Shown one piece after another: positions 11,718 to 24,135 of a DNA stretch of 64,000 nt. The stretch is from Quercus robur (lineage: Eukaryota > Streptophyta > Magnoliopsida > Fagales > Fagaceae). Within the stretch, counting starts at the first letter, position 1; every line of letters begins with the position of its first letter. The notes below the pieces were generated by a model. The model made no database searches and was not told where the DNA came from. It was given only the letters and a program-made list of their open reading frames with translations. A program made the position numbers and the translations under genes. The stretch spans positions 41,133,942-41,197,941 of the forward strand of contig NC_065542.1 of assembly GCF_932294415.1 (NCBI RefSeq). Direction: 5' to 3'.

Positions 11718-14700
11718 TCACTGTTGCATTGCTTGCTTGGGTTGCAATATTTGAACAAGGGACCACAATATATCCATTCTGTGTATGTTTCTGTTGTTCT
11801 GGCCCTGTATAATTAACAAGTTTCAAATAGCCGAACATTTGAAATACACATGATCAATAAGAACCAAATATCTCATCCAGAATTCTGAACCTACCTCAAC
11901 TACAAAACATATCCATGTCTTCTCACCATGGGCTTCTGTTACACCTTTTAAGATTGTCAGACCCAAGCTTCTGATGGCTTCTGCTATCTCAAGAAAATGG
12001 CTGCATTCCTCACACAACATCTGCACATATCAGCCATAGTGTAATACTGGAAACATATAGAAAGCAACAAGGATAAGGAAACAAAAAATAGGAAGATGAT
12101 AAAATAGAGGTGCATCTTCTTTGGAGAAGCAAATTGGACTGGCATACATAACCTATTCAGTGGTTTCTTCTTGTTTTTTTTCTTCTTTGCCTTGTGTTAT
12201 TCCCAAAATAAAATTAAACCTTTCACAAAATTTTATGAACCATGCATACCTCTACAAGCATCTGTCCATTCTTGTTAAGATTCTCTACTATTATTGAACA
12301 AACTTTCAGATGACCTCCCACCTCCACTGCCCAGCTTGAACCATGTTCAGAACTAGAGCATGATACCATACCTGGTTCCTTGTTATGCAACTGCAAATTC
12401 AGCAGTAATATGTAAGAAGAAAAGAGAGTAACCTATTAAGTCATCAAACATGCAAGTTCTTTCTGATAGGCAGTAGATGGTTAAAATTTTAAATTGGATA
12501 ATATCACTTTGAAGTCTGGCAGTTTGCTACATAGCAGAGGGTAGGGAAATGTATATGTAACACTCAAAGATTCCATGTACAACAGTGATTATTTTACCGG
12601 CACTTGATTATAATTCCACAAGAGTGCTAGGAGGGAGTCCACTCCAATCATAAGTAATTATCTAAAAGCACTGCCTCATAATTGAAAATTAAAAATTCAA
12701 TTTTTGCTTTTAATTTATGATGAGAGCCTGGTTAAGTTCTTTATCCACCAAGCCCAGGTTAAAAGATACGTGACACATGAAGGCCAAAGCCTTACCTTCA
12801 AATTGGCACATTTATTTAGCTTGTCAGCATGCTTAGTTATGCTTTGCAGAAAGAGCATGTGCTTGATTGTGCGTTCCAGCAGTGAATCAATACTGCACTG
12901 TGCAACAATCATGAAAATTTCAGCATATTATACATAAAGAACTGCAAATATCGCCAGACCAAAGCCCAGCAGGCAGAATGGATTGCAAGAAAGTTACCTT
13001 TGATCCGTTGGGCACCAAATCCCGCAGCTCCTTAATACGATCTTGGATCAATTGTCTGTCCCTGGGCCTAGGCCTACAATTTTCACCAGGCCTGGCTCTT
13101 TTTTTGTTGTTCTTAGCTGGTTCTGATGATCTCTCCAGCTGCTCGCTACATGAACTTGGACAATTTGATGAAAAACCTGTTGGAGATATCGCACCACAAA
13201 CCCCCGATGAGCTCAAGCAGTGCTGTTTGTCATCCCCTACAAGAGAGGACTTCTCAAATGAATAAGCTGCTGACGTGATAGTATGCACAGTATGGCTAGA
13301 AGGCTCTGGACTGACTTCAGTTGTCAACAGAGATTGCACTGGTTTACAGAATGGTTTCTCACTTTTAATATCACTACCACTTTGGCAAACATTGGCCACT
13401 ACAGCTTCTAGAAGATGATCAGGGTGAGAGTCAGATGTCAACTGGCTACTGCTCATCCCCTCTGGCATCGCAAGAGCTGTTCTGTCTTCAGTCTTCTCAG
13501 CTTGCCAATCAAAATAATCACTCTTTTTCAGAAAAGCTGGTCCAAGCACTTCTTGGAGCTCACATCCAGCAGGGAAATTCAAAGATGTGTTCAATATATC
13601 CATATGGCTTGACTCAGTTTGAAAGTCCAATTTGTCCAAATCTTTATGGACTTTCATGTCTAAGGATTCAGGTTTCTGCAACAGACCATTTTCATAAAAA
13701 CCTATACCATCCAACTTAAATCTGTCACAAACAGCTGAGTCAAGGAGGTCTGAAGATAAGTACGTGAAATCAACTCCAACCTTATCAGCTGGAACTATAA
13801 CATCATATAAGTTAACACTATCAGTAGCAGAATTGTGTGAGAATGAATTGGCATTGGATTCTGAACACACCCCCACATCTTTGCAGCCACTATTCTCCCC
13901 TGCACATTTCCTGTCATCAACCACTCTCACCCCTACTAGTTTCTGATGCCCCAAATTGACAATTTTAGACTTTGACGAATGAAATTTTGCACTTTCATCA
14001 CCTCCTGAAGTGGATAACTCAAGCCCCCCATGATTATTGATCACTTCAACTGCTTTTTCCTGATAAAAATCATGTGGTGGAAAAGCATAGGAACTATCAC
14101 TGTCTTTCCCAAAATATGGAAACATGGAAACCCAAACATCTGGCCTTTCTCTGTCTATGGCTTTATCTAAATTCTGTAAGCCATCAGGAATCATCTCTGA
14201 AGCCAAACTATTTGTTGACATATGTTGCTGAGAAAAACAAGAATATTAATGTGTCGCACAGTGACAAATTATGATGTTGCTTCATTTATGTGCATGAGAG
14301 AGTTACCAGACGTAATAAATTCTTCATACTACATTGTATTGGACTAGGAATAGGCTCTATAGAAGAATCTTGAAGGGTCAAAAAGACATCTCTAATATGA
14401 TTCACCAGCTTCATATCTTCATTGACCTGCTTTTCGCAAAGAGGAAATAAATATAAAAGAAAATCCAGCTTTAAATGACATGTAGGTCATGAGTTTAAAA
14501 AATTCAGCATGCATTAATTTTGCAGATCCTTATAACCAAGCTAATACATTACTCCCATGATGGTCAAAATAGAATTGAAAGTTCATTACTGAGAGATATT
14601 GCATACATTAGTACAGAATGTATCCTAAAACAACAAGAAACTAACAGTAAAAAGATGCAGGATAATAAGAATTGTGGGGAGCATACTGTGAAGAATCCAA

Positions 14701-17700
14701 GCATGTGAATCATAAATTAGGGGACAAACAAACTGGATAAACTGTGACATGTTAATAGCAATTCACATGACGCTTTAACAGATCAACTTGGGGCAGAATA
14801 CATTATAAATTTGTTAACTAGAAGCAGACACAAGAAAATCATTGCCCCAGTGGTTTAGTGGCATCAACACTGCCCCTTATTGGCAATAACTGCTCCACTC
14901 CAAATAGCTTTTTCATCCACTATAATGACCTGGTCTTAAGGTAGACATCAGCTAGGGTTTTGTATCTTACCACTTATATTAAAAGGAGGAAGAGAAGATA
15001 TATAAGTTCACTGTAGCAAAATAATAAAATTAATTACACCAATTGCCTTACAGCCTAATGGCATGCAGCTCCCTAATTGTCTGGTGTTCAATCCCTCTTA
15101 CTTACATTTAGCATAAAAGACAACACTAATAAAGATAAGTACTCAACCCAATGCTTAAATGTTGTAAATTTTGACTCTCAAATCCTCAAATAGTCAAATC
15201 CATAAACTTAGTATGGTAAAATGTGGACTTGACCAAGCATTGAGCTTGACATTATTAAGATATCCTGAGGTGCTCCATTGAATCTATGTTATGGTGTGAA
15301 TGACTTAGCAGAATTTTCACCCAATTATTATAAAATCCACGTTTTATATTATTGATCCTGCCAAAACAGGGCCCTGAGAGAGGTGACTAGGTGATATCTC
15401 AGTCCTCTCAACATTACAATGGTCACTATTTTTTTTAGTGTAAAAGCACCAATAATCATCAATAAAGCATACAAACATGAGAAATTTGATCAGTTCATCG
15501 ATCACTATTCACTGCAGAAGCAAGTATGGCAACAGAAGTGAATTAACATCTGAATAGCTATAATACCAAACACAGCAATGTTGAAAATTAAAAATAAATA
15601 AATAAATAAACAAAGAAAAAGCTAAGTTCAATATCTATCCTGTAGCCCCATAGGAAACTGCACAAACATCAACTTGGAGTAAAAGTTTCAGTAATCATGC
15701 ATGATTGTGACAATGCACCAAAAAAATTTTGAACTTATCGTACTTTATTTAAAGAGCCAAGCTGTACAACTCCATGTGGGGCAACAGAAACAACAACGAT
15801 AGTCTACAGGACAAAACAAGAAAAATATTGTTAAAAGGATATCAAAGTGGATTAGTGAAAACCAGAAACCATTAAAACAGAGAAAAACAAGATACATAAA
15901 TGGAAATGTTGGACCACCTAAAACCATATCTCCTACCATGTAGCCATCAACTTATCACAATACAACTAGTAATAAGTTATCTGTTTATTCATCTCTGTTG
16001 TCCAAATGTTAATAAATTGCACCTCAGGTTATGATAAGTCAGTAACACACGTAGCAAATTAGGAGTTGAATGAATACCTTACTCTAATTGATATTCTACA
16101 AGGTAAGGTTAGTTTAATCTGAATAGCCTATCAGAGTGGCATGCACCACTACTGTTAGTCCCAGCAGAATAAAAGCATGCATTGGTCCAATGGTTGGAAC
16201 ACATTCAGACACTTAGGTGTGGCACATGGACAAACAAATAGTATCTTGTGATTCACAGTAATATATAAATATATATATATATATATCAACATGCTTTAAG
16301 TAAACAAACTTCAGTAAATTAACTGGTTGTTCCATTATCAATCTCACAAGCCAATTAAATACTAACACAACAAATGAACATCAGGTCCATTGTATTTCTC
16401 ATAGATATTATTATGACCTATAACCATAAAAAGATAAAAATACAATGGGGAAAAAAATCAATGGCATTTAATTGTATCACAGAAACAAAGTCCTTTGCTA
16501 TCCCTAGCAATCATCAGTCATCACAAAGTTAAAACATCAAAAGAAAGTAGGCATACCCTGATCCCTGCTGAAAATTGTGTTTGCCACCCATCGCAGTACT
16601 GAACATAACAAGAGAGGGAAAAACAGATTAACAACAATAAGAATGAATGGTGAATCAATTGGATAGGTGCTGAGCTATTCTTAAAACAGAATTAAACATC
16701 ATACATGCAAATAAGCATGTTATTTAGTTTCATTGAAGGAAGTTCGGCACCTCGTAAGATAAGCAGGAATTTGTAACATGCTTATCTGCAAAGATCCACT
16801 GATGCTTTCCAGTAACTGCCACCTGTCCAACAATCCTGGGAAAAGAAAGGATTAAAACGTAAAGTTAACCGGTGATACTCTAGAATCTAGATTAGTCATC
16901 AAGTTCCTATTCTTCATATGCAATTTTTTACAGTTATGTTGCAAACCGAAAAGATTGACCAGGAGCATAAGCTTATTTTAAAGTGATAAACTAACGTTTT
17001 CTCAACTTAAAATCGCCTGTTTTATGAAATCGTATATGGGATTTGAAAAGGAAAAATATAAAATATGCAAGATGTTCAGAAAAATGTCCTTGTATCACAG
17101 TAGCAAGACAAGAGCACCCCATATAGCATATCAAATTGTGAATAAGTGAGAAGAGTCCTACCCTTCTCCCAGAGAATATACATGATACGACATCTTTGCC
17201 ACAGCTAACCCTAGGGGATCATGCGAATAATGGCCATCAGGCAACTTCTCCTGTGTCTTACTGCTGTAATTATTCGCCAAAGAGTCATGTTGCTCATGAT
17301 GGCTGTCATAGTAAGCATCCTCCCACGTCAACACCCTGCGTAAAACAAAAAATAAAATAAAATAAAACACCATACCCCAGGCCAGAATGAAAATCACCCT
17401 AACATACCATGATGTTCATAAATTCAGAAGAATTGACCAAATCCCACTTAACACAATATCAATAATTTTGATAGAAACAATAGGATTTGAACCCACAACA
17501 CATCCGCTCCATAATGATTACACTCTCTTAATCGTCAAACCAACACACCAATCGATTTTTGTCTTATTTGATGACAAAGACAAGAGACTTTCCAATTTGA
17601 GATAACTGAACAACCCACAACCCAATATTATTATTATTATTAATATTTTCACACCTTCTTACATACATATATCCAAAGAAAAATTGTTCATATTTAGATG

Positions 17701-17996
17701 CATAATAAGTTCCATTTCCCTTAATATAAGTTCAAAACAACCATGACAAACTCCTGTCAACTTAGAAAACATTAAAAGCAAGTAATTAAGCATACAGAAA
17801 TTTTAGCTTAAACTCATCCAAACAAACAACATATACTTATTATATATGAAGGAAAAAAAAAAAAAAAAAAAAAGAAGAGTAAGAAAAAGAAAGAAAGAAC
17901 TGACATCCTGGCGCGATATTTGAACTTCCAAAAGACTGCATATTTCCAGCCAGTATTCAAACAGAGGGTCCTCAACTTCTCACTATAACTACCCAT
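11718..17996 (-). CDS. bHLH transcription factor, LHW-like (EMB1444/bHLH155 group)
   Basis: Eleven exons join in phase to 752 codons: 17905-17996, 17162-17335, 16751-16835, 16557-16598, 15744-15803, 14307-14426, 12998-14227, 12796-12897, 12250-12390, 11895-12020 and 11718-11804, all bounded by GT-AG. The N terminus (WKYAVFWKFKYRARMVLTWED, residues 17-37, continuing to VVSVAPHGVVQLGS) is the bHLH-MYC_N domain. The bHLH lies at about 566-630 (PRPRDRQLIQDRIKELR, then SIDSLLERTIKHMLFLQS) and spans the exon 7/8 junction. The C-terminal region (VEVGGHLKVCSIIVE; FLEIAEAIRSLGLTILKG) is the dimerisation/ACT-like part typical of the family. As in relatives, the usual H-E-R DNA-contact triad is missing. 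LHW-type proteins act in the nucleus in heterodimers controlling vascular and root development. The leader carries an upstream ORF, suggesting translational control. Confidence 0.93.
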
Positions 17997-17997
17997 C

Positions 17998-18142
17998 TTT
18001 CTCTCTCTCTCTAAAACACTACCCCTCCAAAAATCAAAACAACTAAAAACTCACTCACAAAACTCTCTCTTTTTTTCTCTCTCTCTCTCTCTCTAAGCGT
18101 GCTTGTTTTTCAGAGTTTCTCTCTTTCTCTCTCTCTCTCTCT
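17998..18142. repeat. CT/GA tracts in bHLH 5' leader
   Basis: Three CT runs (about 18000-18012, 18062-18096 and 18118-18144) lie between the bHLH start codon and the uORF. In the mRNA they read as GA-rich leader. GA/CT tracts are common in plant core promoters and leaders. Confidence 0.7.
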
Positions 18143-18262
18143 CTAACTCCCTCTATAAGAGCCTCTACCAGCCTGCTTTCTCCGCAACCCAGCTCGCCGC
18201 TTTATCGGCGGTCCTACTGTCGGCAATAGCAGACTATCCCTTCTCATTCCTCTCCTTTCCAT
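18143..18262 (-). CDS. Upstream ORF in bHLH leader (39 codons)
   Basis: The minus-strand ORF begins MERRGMRRDSLLLPTVGPP and stops 146 bases before the bHLH start codon. It is arginine-rich (about 11 of 39 residues), GC-rich compared with the surrounding CT tracts, and keeps a clear boundary between coding-like sequence and simple repeat. From memory, the Arabidopsis homologues of this bHLH group (At2g31280 and At1g06150) carry named conserved-peptide uORFs (CPuORF7 and CPuORF8). I cannot compare the peptides here. A role in repressing or regulating main-ORF translation is inferred from the position. Confidence 0.6.
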   Translation of the reverse strand: MERRGMRRDSLLLPTVGPPIKRRAGLRRKQAGRGSYRGS

Positions 18263-18325
18263 CAACTCCAAACACTTCCGATCCAGATTTCTCTAACCCT
18301 TCTTCAACTTCCACAAACTCTCCCT

Positions 18326-18346
18326 TTAGCTTATATCAGACGACAT
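18326..18346 (-). other. Minimal uORF in the same leader
   Basis: ATG followed by five codons and TAA (MSSDIS), 64 bases upstream of the 39-codon uORF. It may be chance, but if the leader is transcribed this far it would be the first AUG met by scanning ribosomes in this part. Confidence 0.3.
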
Positions 18347-18894
18347 CGTTTCGTTTCGTTTAGCTTCACTTTTTGCTTCCACAATCAACAAACAACAAGC
18401 TATACGTTTTCGTTGAATTCAATTGAATTCAATTTCAACCTTCAAGCTTTCGCTTTCACTTTCAGCAGGTTTTTCTTTCTTTCTTTTTTGGGGAGGGGGG
18501 ATTTGGTTTTCTAGAGAGAGAAACAAAGAGTGGATTTGATTTTCCTTTTCTTTTGTTTTGTGTGTTTGGTGCAAAGAATAGAAAAATAGTTTCTCTTTGA
18601 TTTTTTTTTTTTTTTTTTTTTGGTGTATGCGCTGTGCGCACACGGCTCAGTTTAGCTTTTAATGACAAGATGTGAAGTCACTAATACTCCTACACATTTT
18701 ATATGGTGCGCATGATGCGCAGTACGCACCACTTCTTCATTTTTCTCACTTTCTTTAATAATGCGCACTTTAGCTGTTGTTGTTGTTGTTGTTTGAGGTG
18801 TGAAAATGTGTAGTAAAGGAAATTTAGGCATAGATTGAGAGAGAGAGAACAAGAAAAGAAGACAAGACAAGGGGCTATTGAGAAAGAGGAGAGG

Positions 18895-18910
18895 CTATAT
18901 CTATATTTAA
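18895..18910 (-). promoter_or_regulatory. Weak TATA-like site upstream of bHLH gene
   Basis: On the minus strand the bases read TTAAATATAGATATAG. If used, the leader would be about 870 bases, long but compatible with a uORF-bearing leader. The true start could be nearer the gene. Confidence 0.25.
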
Positions 18911-19051
18911 GGAAAATTGGGTTATTGAGTACACTTTCTAGGTAGTGTTTTTAGATGGCCAACAACATCATGCCTAAGTGAGGAAAATGCTCCTTATCTT
19001 CCCCAACATTTTTCAATCCCTTTTTTGAAACCTTAATGAAAACTTACCCTC

Positions 19052-19086
<35 letters not shown>

Positions 19087-22080
19087 AGTCCTTTTCAACA
19101 ATCATTTTATTGCCCAAAAGTTGTGACACCCACACCCTCATTTTCCTTTGTCCCCATTCTTCCCCCCTTATAAGATTTAATCAAAACTAAAATCGAAATC
19201 GAAATTGAAAATTTTAAGAAAGATGTTACAGTTGTTATATAAACTATTTGCAAACTTATATGATAACAAATGTAATTAGTGGACTTCAATAACATAATAA
19301 ATGATTTTTAGAATTATTTCTAAAAAAATCGGTGACATATCAATTAGTAAAGCTTATATGACAAAAATTGAGTCTTGTTAATACATGCCCTAATGGACAA
19401 CTTTTGAAAAGTTTTGATATCACTTTTATGTGAAATATAAAAAATTGTTAAAATAATCAATTGTTTTTTTCTTTTCCCATAAAAATTTCTAAATTAATAC
19501 CTTTAAGACATCTATTAACTTTTCTCTTAAAAATTTGTAGTATCCTCTACATCAGTGATTGATATTTTAATCCTCGGTACAGTTGGACCAATCGATGCTC
19601 ATCAAGTGGCATTTGAGCACAATGATCGTGCATTGGTTTTATCTGAATGGCTAAGTGTTTATCTTGATCTTTATTTTGCAATTATGTCTTGCTACATTGT
19701 CTAGGAGCTGTTTGTATGTGGTCATGACATATTCATGAAGTAATGTTTCATGCACCACACCAACTCAACATCATTTTTCGAATCCCATGATTTTTGTTTT
19801 AACAGTGGGATCTTCAGTGATTATTGTCATTGATTTCTAATCATTTTTTCACTATTTTTATTCAATTTGCTACAATTAATTGTGGAACTGTGGTAAATTT
19901 ACTGGTCATGAAGGACAAAATTACAAAAATAAGCGAAATGATCACATTATATTCATCATCAAAAACAATCACCTACCAAACGTTGCTTTTGTTTTAAAGA
20001 TTCAATTTGTCGGAAAATAATTTAAGAGATAGTTTACCTTGTTCACTGGTAATATTTAGGCATAATCATGATTTATTTCTTATTGTATGTTGTATCTTTA
20101 TTTTAGTGTTAGATCTCTTAATTATTTTGTTTGAGCTAGGAATTAAAAAATAACAAAAGAACTATAGGTTTCCTTTATTATTCATCATAATAATAGTCTA
20201 TGAACAACTAGGCTTAAAAATTGACTGCAAGAGAGAGAGAGAGAGAGAGAGAGGCCTGCTGTCCCATGGGTCTACTAGTTATCATCTTTACAAATTTTAT
20301 AGGTCAAAACTTTTCGACTTATTTAAATCGTACAATTATTATACAAATGCAATTTTTACCATTGGCTTTTTTTCATTTTTTTTTTTTTTTTTTTACTTTT
20401 TTATGGTCCTCTCTAATGATGAAAAGATTGAAATGCTCTGGACGGCTGTTAATTTTTTTCCGATAAATTAATACCCAGAAAAGGAAATAAATGTACCTAT
20501 TGAGTATTGACCCCTTGTTGAATGTCATTAAAATAAAGTCAACCGGCTTGTACAATGTGCATGAATAAGCTGAGTTAGTGAACCAAATGATAGGTCATTT
20601 TCTCATGTATAAAGAAAACAGTGAGGGAAATGAGTAGGATCATGAATGCAAAGAGACAAAGCACAATGATATCTTTCTCTTTCAAAGTTTCTCTCCCATA
20701 ATTTTTTTTTTTTTAATTTGGTTTCTAATAAAATGATAAACCTCAATTTCTTATTAAGTAAATCAATTACATGGGCTCCTTCACATATGAGGTAAGAAAT
20801 ATACAATGCTGCAAAATCATAAAGAAAGAAAAGAGATGGGTTTGACAATTTTTTTCAATTTGCAACCAGATTCCAAAGGCCACACCTATTATCATTTCCA
20901 TCACCTTCTACTTTTTCCAAGCTTTCTCTTTCTCTCTATATAAAAAATAGAGTTTTGGAACCAAAATCATCCTAAGTAGATTTTGTTCTTAGCTTTTTAC
21001 AAACATGCGATCTAGAGAGGTGACTTGGTCTATAGGGTCATGAGTAAATGTTTGATCTCTCTCTCTCTCTCTCTGTCGCTCTCTAAGTCAATATTGTCCT
21101 GCTTGAAAATGGAAGATCCATTTTGAAAATCCAATGTTTACATATGATATCTAAGTGACACTAGTGGCCATTACCTGAATAAAATTTTCGTACTTAGTGA
21201 TTTGGGATTGGCACTTTTTATATTATTTTCTTCGGGAACTTTTTCCTAGAATCTAACTGAAAATAAAAGCAAGAGCAGCAATTAATGAAACTTATTCAAA
21301 ATTTTATTTTCTTTCTGGCTAGTCATCTTACCAAATCGGACAAATCTGGTGATAGGGAATCCAATGGAGATTATAGTTTAAACTATTTAGCGATTAGATA
21401 ACTTTCCATATTACCATAGTTTAAGTTATGGAAGATTCATGATTACGTTGATTGAAGTGATCTTCACAAGCAAACTCACCCAGTAATCTACAAATTTTCA
21501 AATTAAATTAATAGTATCAATTATGAAGACATAGCTGGACAAAATTTTTTTTTTTTTTTTTTAAGAAATGAGTGGATGAAACTTATTATAATTAAGAATT
21601 AAATCAATCATAGAATGTTTTTCTAAAAGTAAGTAAACTTTAAAAACAGATTTTTTTTTTTTTTTAGCTTTCCCAAAAATATAAATGGTCTTATGCTATT
21701 TCTTTATTTCTTCTTCTTTCTTTTTTCTTCTTTTCAAATGGTCTTATTCTATTTCTTTATTTCTTCTTCTTTCTTTCTTTTCTTTTTTTTTTCTTTTTTT
21801 TTGGGTGGGGGGGTGGTGTGGTCTAAACTTTGTTCCAACGAAACTACATTAAGAGCTACCTCTGGAATCAGCATCCATAAAACCTTTCCAAATCCATGCA
21901 AAGGATGGGTATGACAGAAGTAGATGACTAATTGTTACTAATATTAAGTCAATGTCTATTTGTATTAGTGATCGGTGAACTTACAAAATTGATTCAAGAG
22001 ATAGACCCTTGGATTTTTTTTTCAAATAATATAGTTTTAAAGGATAAAATTAAAAGTAGAATTAATGTCAAGTAAAAAAT
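18911..22080. other. AT-rich intergenic DNA
   Basis: No credible gene. The stretch holds a (CT)n run (19059-19082), a (GA)n run (20229-20253), poly-T runs (about 20378-20395, 21545-21562), a pyrimidine-rich stretch at 21700-21800 and one diverged MITE (19374-19530). Confidence 0.6.
19374..19530. repeat. MITE family A, copy 5 (opposite orientation)
   Basis: About 157 bp. It contains TTGTTAATACATGCCCTAAT at one end and ACCTTTAAGACATCTATTAAC at the other, plus the shared CACTTTTATGTGAAATATAA core. Confidence 0.5.
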
Positions 22081-22870
22081 TTGATGATATGCTCTAAAAT
22101 CTAAATGATTTCAATTAAGACAGACTAAAATAGAGTATATATAATGTAAGTTTAGTAAAAGTAGAAATAAAAATAAAGGGATTGTAAGACTTGACGGTCA
22201 AGAAACACTAAAGGGCGAGATCTTTTAATATCTTGGATCAATAATTTATAAATATTGTGATACTGTGGAGGATGTAGATCATAAAATAAGAGTAGAGTGG
22301 ATGAAGTAGAAAAAGCGCATCAAGAGTTTTTGTGGTCGTAGAATATCTATTAAGTTAAATGGAAAATTTTACGACAACTATAAGACTAGATATACTCTAT
22401 AGCATTGAATGTTGGGATTTTAAAAAGTAACATATTTATAAAATGAGAATAGGTTAATTAAGAATGTTAAAATGAATAAGTGGAAATACAAATAGAGATA
22501 GGATTTAAAATGAGTAAAGCCACTTAAAGATAGGGATGATCTCTAATGATGAAAAGGTGAGGGAAAGTTGCCTTAAATGGTTTGGTCATATATTCAGAGG
22601 AAACTGATTAATTCATAGGTAAGAAGTAGTGAGTTCATTCAAGTTGAGGGAACAAACAAAGGTAGAGTAAGACCAAAAATAACATTAGCAAAAGTAGTAA
22701 AAAAAAGACATGTCAATTAAAGAAGTAACAAAGACTATAACTTAATAAATAATAGAATTGAGGAAAAGATGGATGTGGCCAACTCTAACTAATCTTTTAA
22801 GGATTCATAGCAGATCCCAAAATTTTAGGACTAAAACTTCATTGTTAGTATTCTTGTAAGAATTTTTATT
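22081..22870 (+). mobile_element. LINE 3' fragment, second copy
   Basis: A decayed plant L1-type reverse transcriptase tail, co-linear with 2290-2728 plus 3600-3880 but without the 870-bp insertion. Recognisable readings are the FQYLGSII-type block (about 22225), the WFGHIFR-type block (about 22580) and the tail CCCAAAATTTTAGGACTAAA (about 22813). Multiple stops are present. It is truncated at its 5' end, as is usual for LINEs. Confidence 0.78.
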
Positions 22871-23135
22871 GTTTCCCTCATCTAGGCTTTTTAAAATCCA
22901 CCACTTCTAATTATAATATATATTTTTTAAATAAAAATATATAAAATTTAACTAAAAGCCCTTTTTCAAGATAAAAATAAATAAATTTGTACTACACATG
23001 TAAATAAGTAATGCATTTTTTTTTTTTTCTCTTATTACAATTATAAAATAAATATTCCATTAAACCAAAATCTGTTCACGGTATATATTTCTAAAGATAG
23101 GTAAGTTTATGTAAATGAGTAATACAATAATTTTT

Positions 23136-23533
23136 GGATAAAGTTTAGTTACAAAATTGGTTATAACTTTAGACTACAACCTTACTTAATATCTTTTTAT
23201 TGGAGATGAATTTTGACAAATACACCATTAGATTATATCTTCTTCTTATATTCTTCATACTTATAAAATTTCTAGGAAATTAAAGATCAATAGCTATATC
23301 ATCAATAAATTATTTAAATTGCAAACTTTTGTAGTTTAAAATTATGCATAAAATATAAGTTTATAGATCATAGAGTAAATAATATCTGATTGATACAAAA
23401 TTTGACATGTGCATTAAGAATGTAAAGAATATGCAATTCAACGATTAGATTTTCAAAACATGTAGTAATTTTTATTTTATTGAGTAAGATTGTAATCTTA
23501 AGCTACAACCAATTTTGTAATTAAATTTTGTCC
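23136..23533 (+). mobile_element. Mutator-like MITE, copy 1
   Basis: 398 bp with long terminal inverted repeats starting GGATAAAGTTTAGTTACAAA and ending in the complement (ATTAAATTTTGTCC). The flanks ATAATTTTT (23127-23135) and ATAATTCTT (23534-23542) match at 8 of 9 bases, a 9-bp target duplication as made by Mutator-type transposases. It has no coding capacity. Confidence 0.7.
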
Positions 23534-23732
23534 ATAATTCTTCCTCTAATTACTATTTTTTTAGACTCTTATTACTCTTGTGCCATATGTAACTCATTAA
23601 GCTAAATCATATTCAAATATAGAGTCCAAATTTGGTAAGGACAGGGGTGTGAAACCCACGTATTACACCATCTAATAAGAGATTGTCACATTAGCATTTT
23701 ACTTGAAATTCAATACATCCTACCACATCTAA

Positions 23733-24135
23733 GGACAAAGTTTAGTTACAAAATTGATTGTAGTCTAAGGTTATAACCTTACTCAATATCATTCACATTA
23801 CTATATATTTTGAAAATCTAATTGTTGAATTGCATGTTTTTTATGTTCTTAATACATGTATCAAATTTTGTACCAATTAGATATTAATTATTTGCTATAT
23901 GATCTACAATCTTATATTTTATGCACAATTTTAAACTACAAAAACTTACAATTTAAACAATTTATTGATGACATAGTTATTGATATTTAATTTTATAGAA
24001 ATTTTGCAAGTATAAAAGATATAAGAAGAAAATGTAATCCAATGGTGGATTTGTCAAAATTCACCTCTAATAAAAAAGATATTAAGTAAAGTTGTAACCT
24101 TAGGTTACAACCAATTTTGTAGCTAAACTTTATCC
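23733..24135 (-). mobile_element. Mutator-like MITE, copy 2, inverted
   Basis: 403 bp, the reverse complement of the element at 23136-23533 over its whole length, with the same terminal repeats (GGACAAAGTTTAGTTACAAA ... CTTTATCC). The flanks CACATCTAA and CACACCTAT match at 7 of 9 bases, consistent with a separate insertion with its own 9-bp duplication. Confidence 0.7.

Noticed and set aside
17460-17560. GGATTTGAACCC, resembling a tRNA B box (tRNA gene or SINE)
   Set aside because: No A box, no cloverleaf and no defined SINE ends around it.
18419-18668. Lysine-rich minus-strand ORFs upstream of the bHLH gene, considered as further uORFs
   Set aside because: They are driven by poly-T and pyrimidine tracts, lack coding character, and it is not known that the leader extends this far in one exon.
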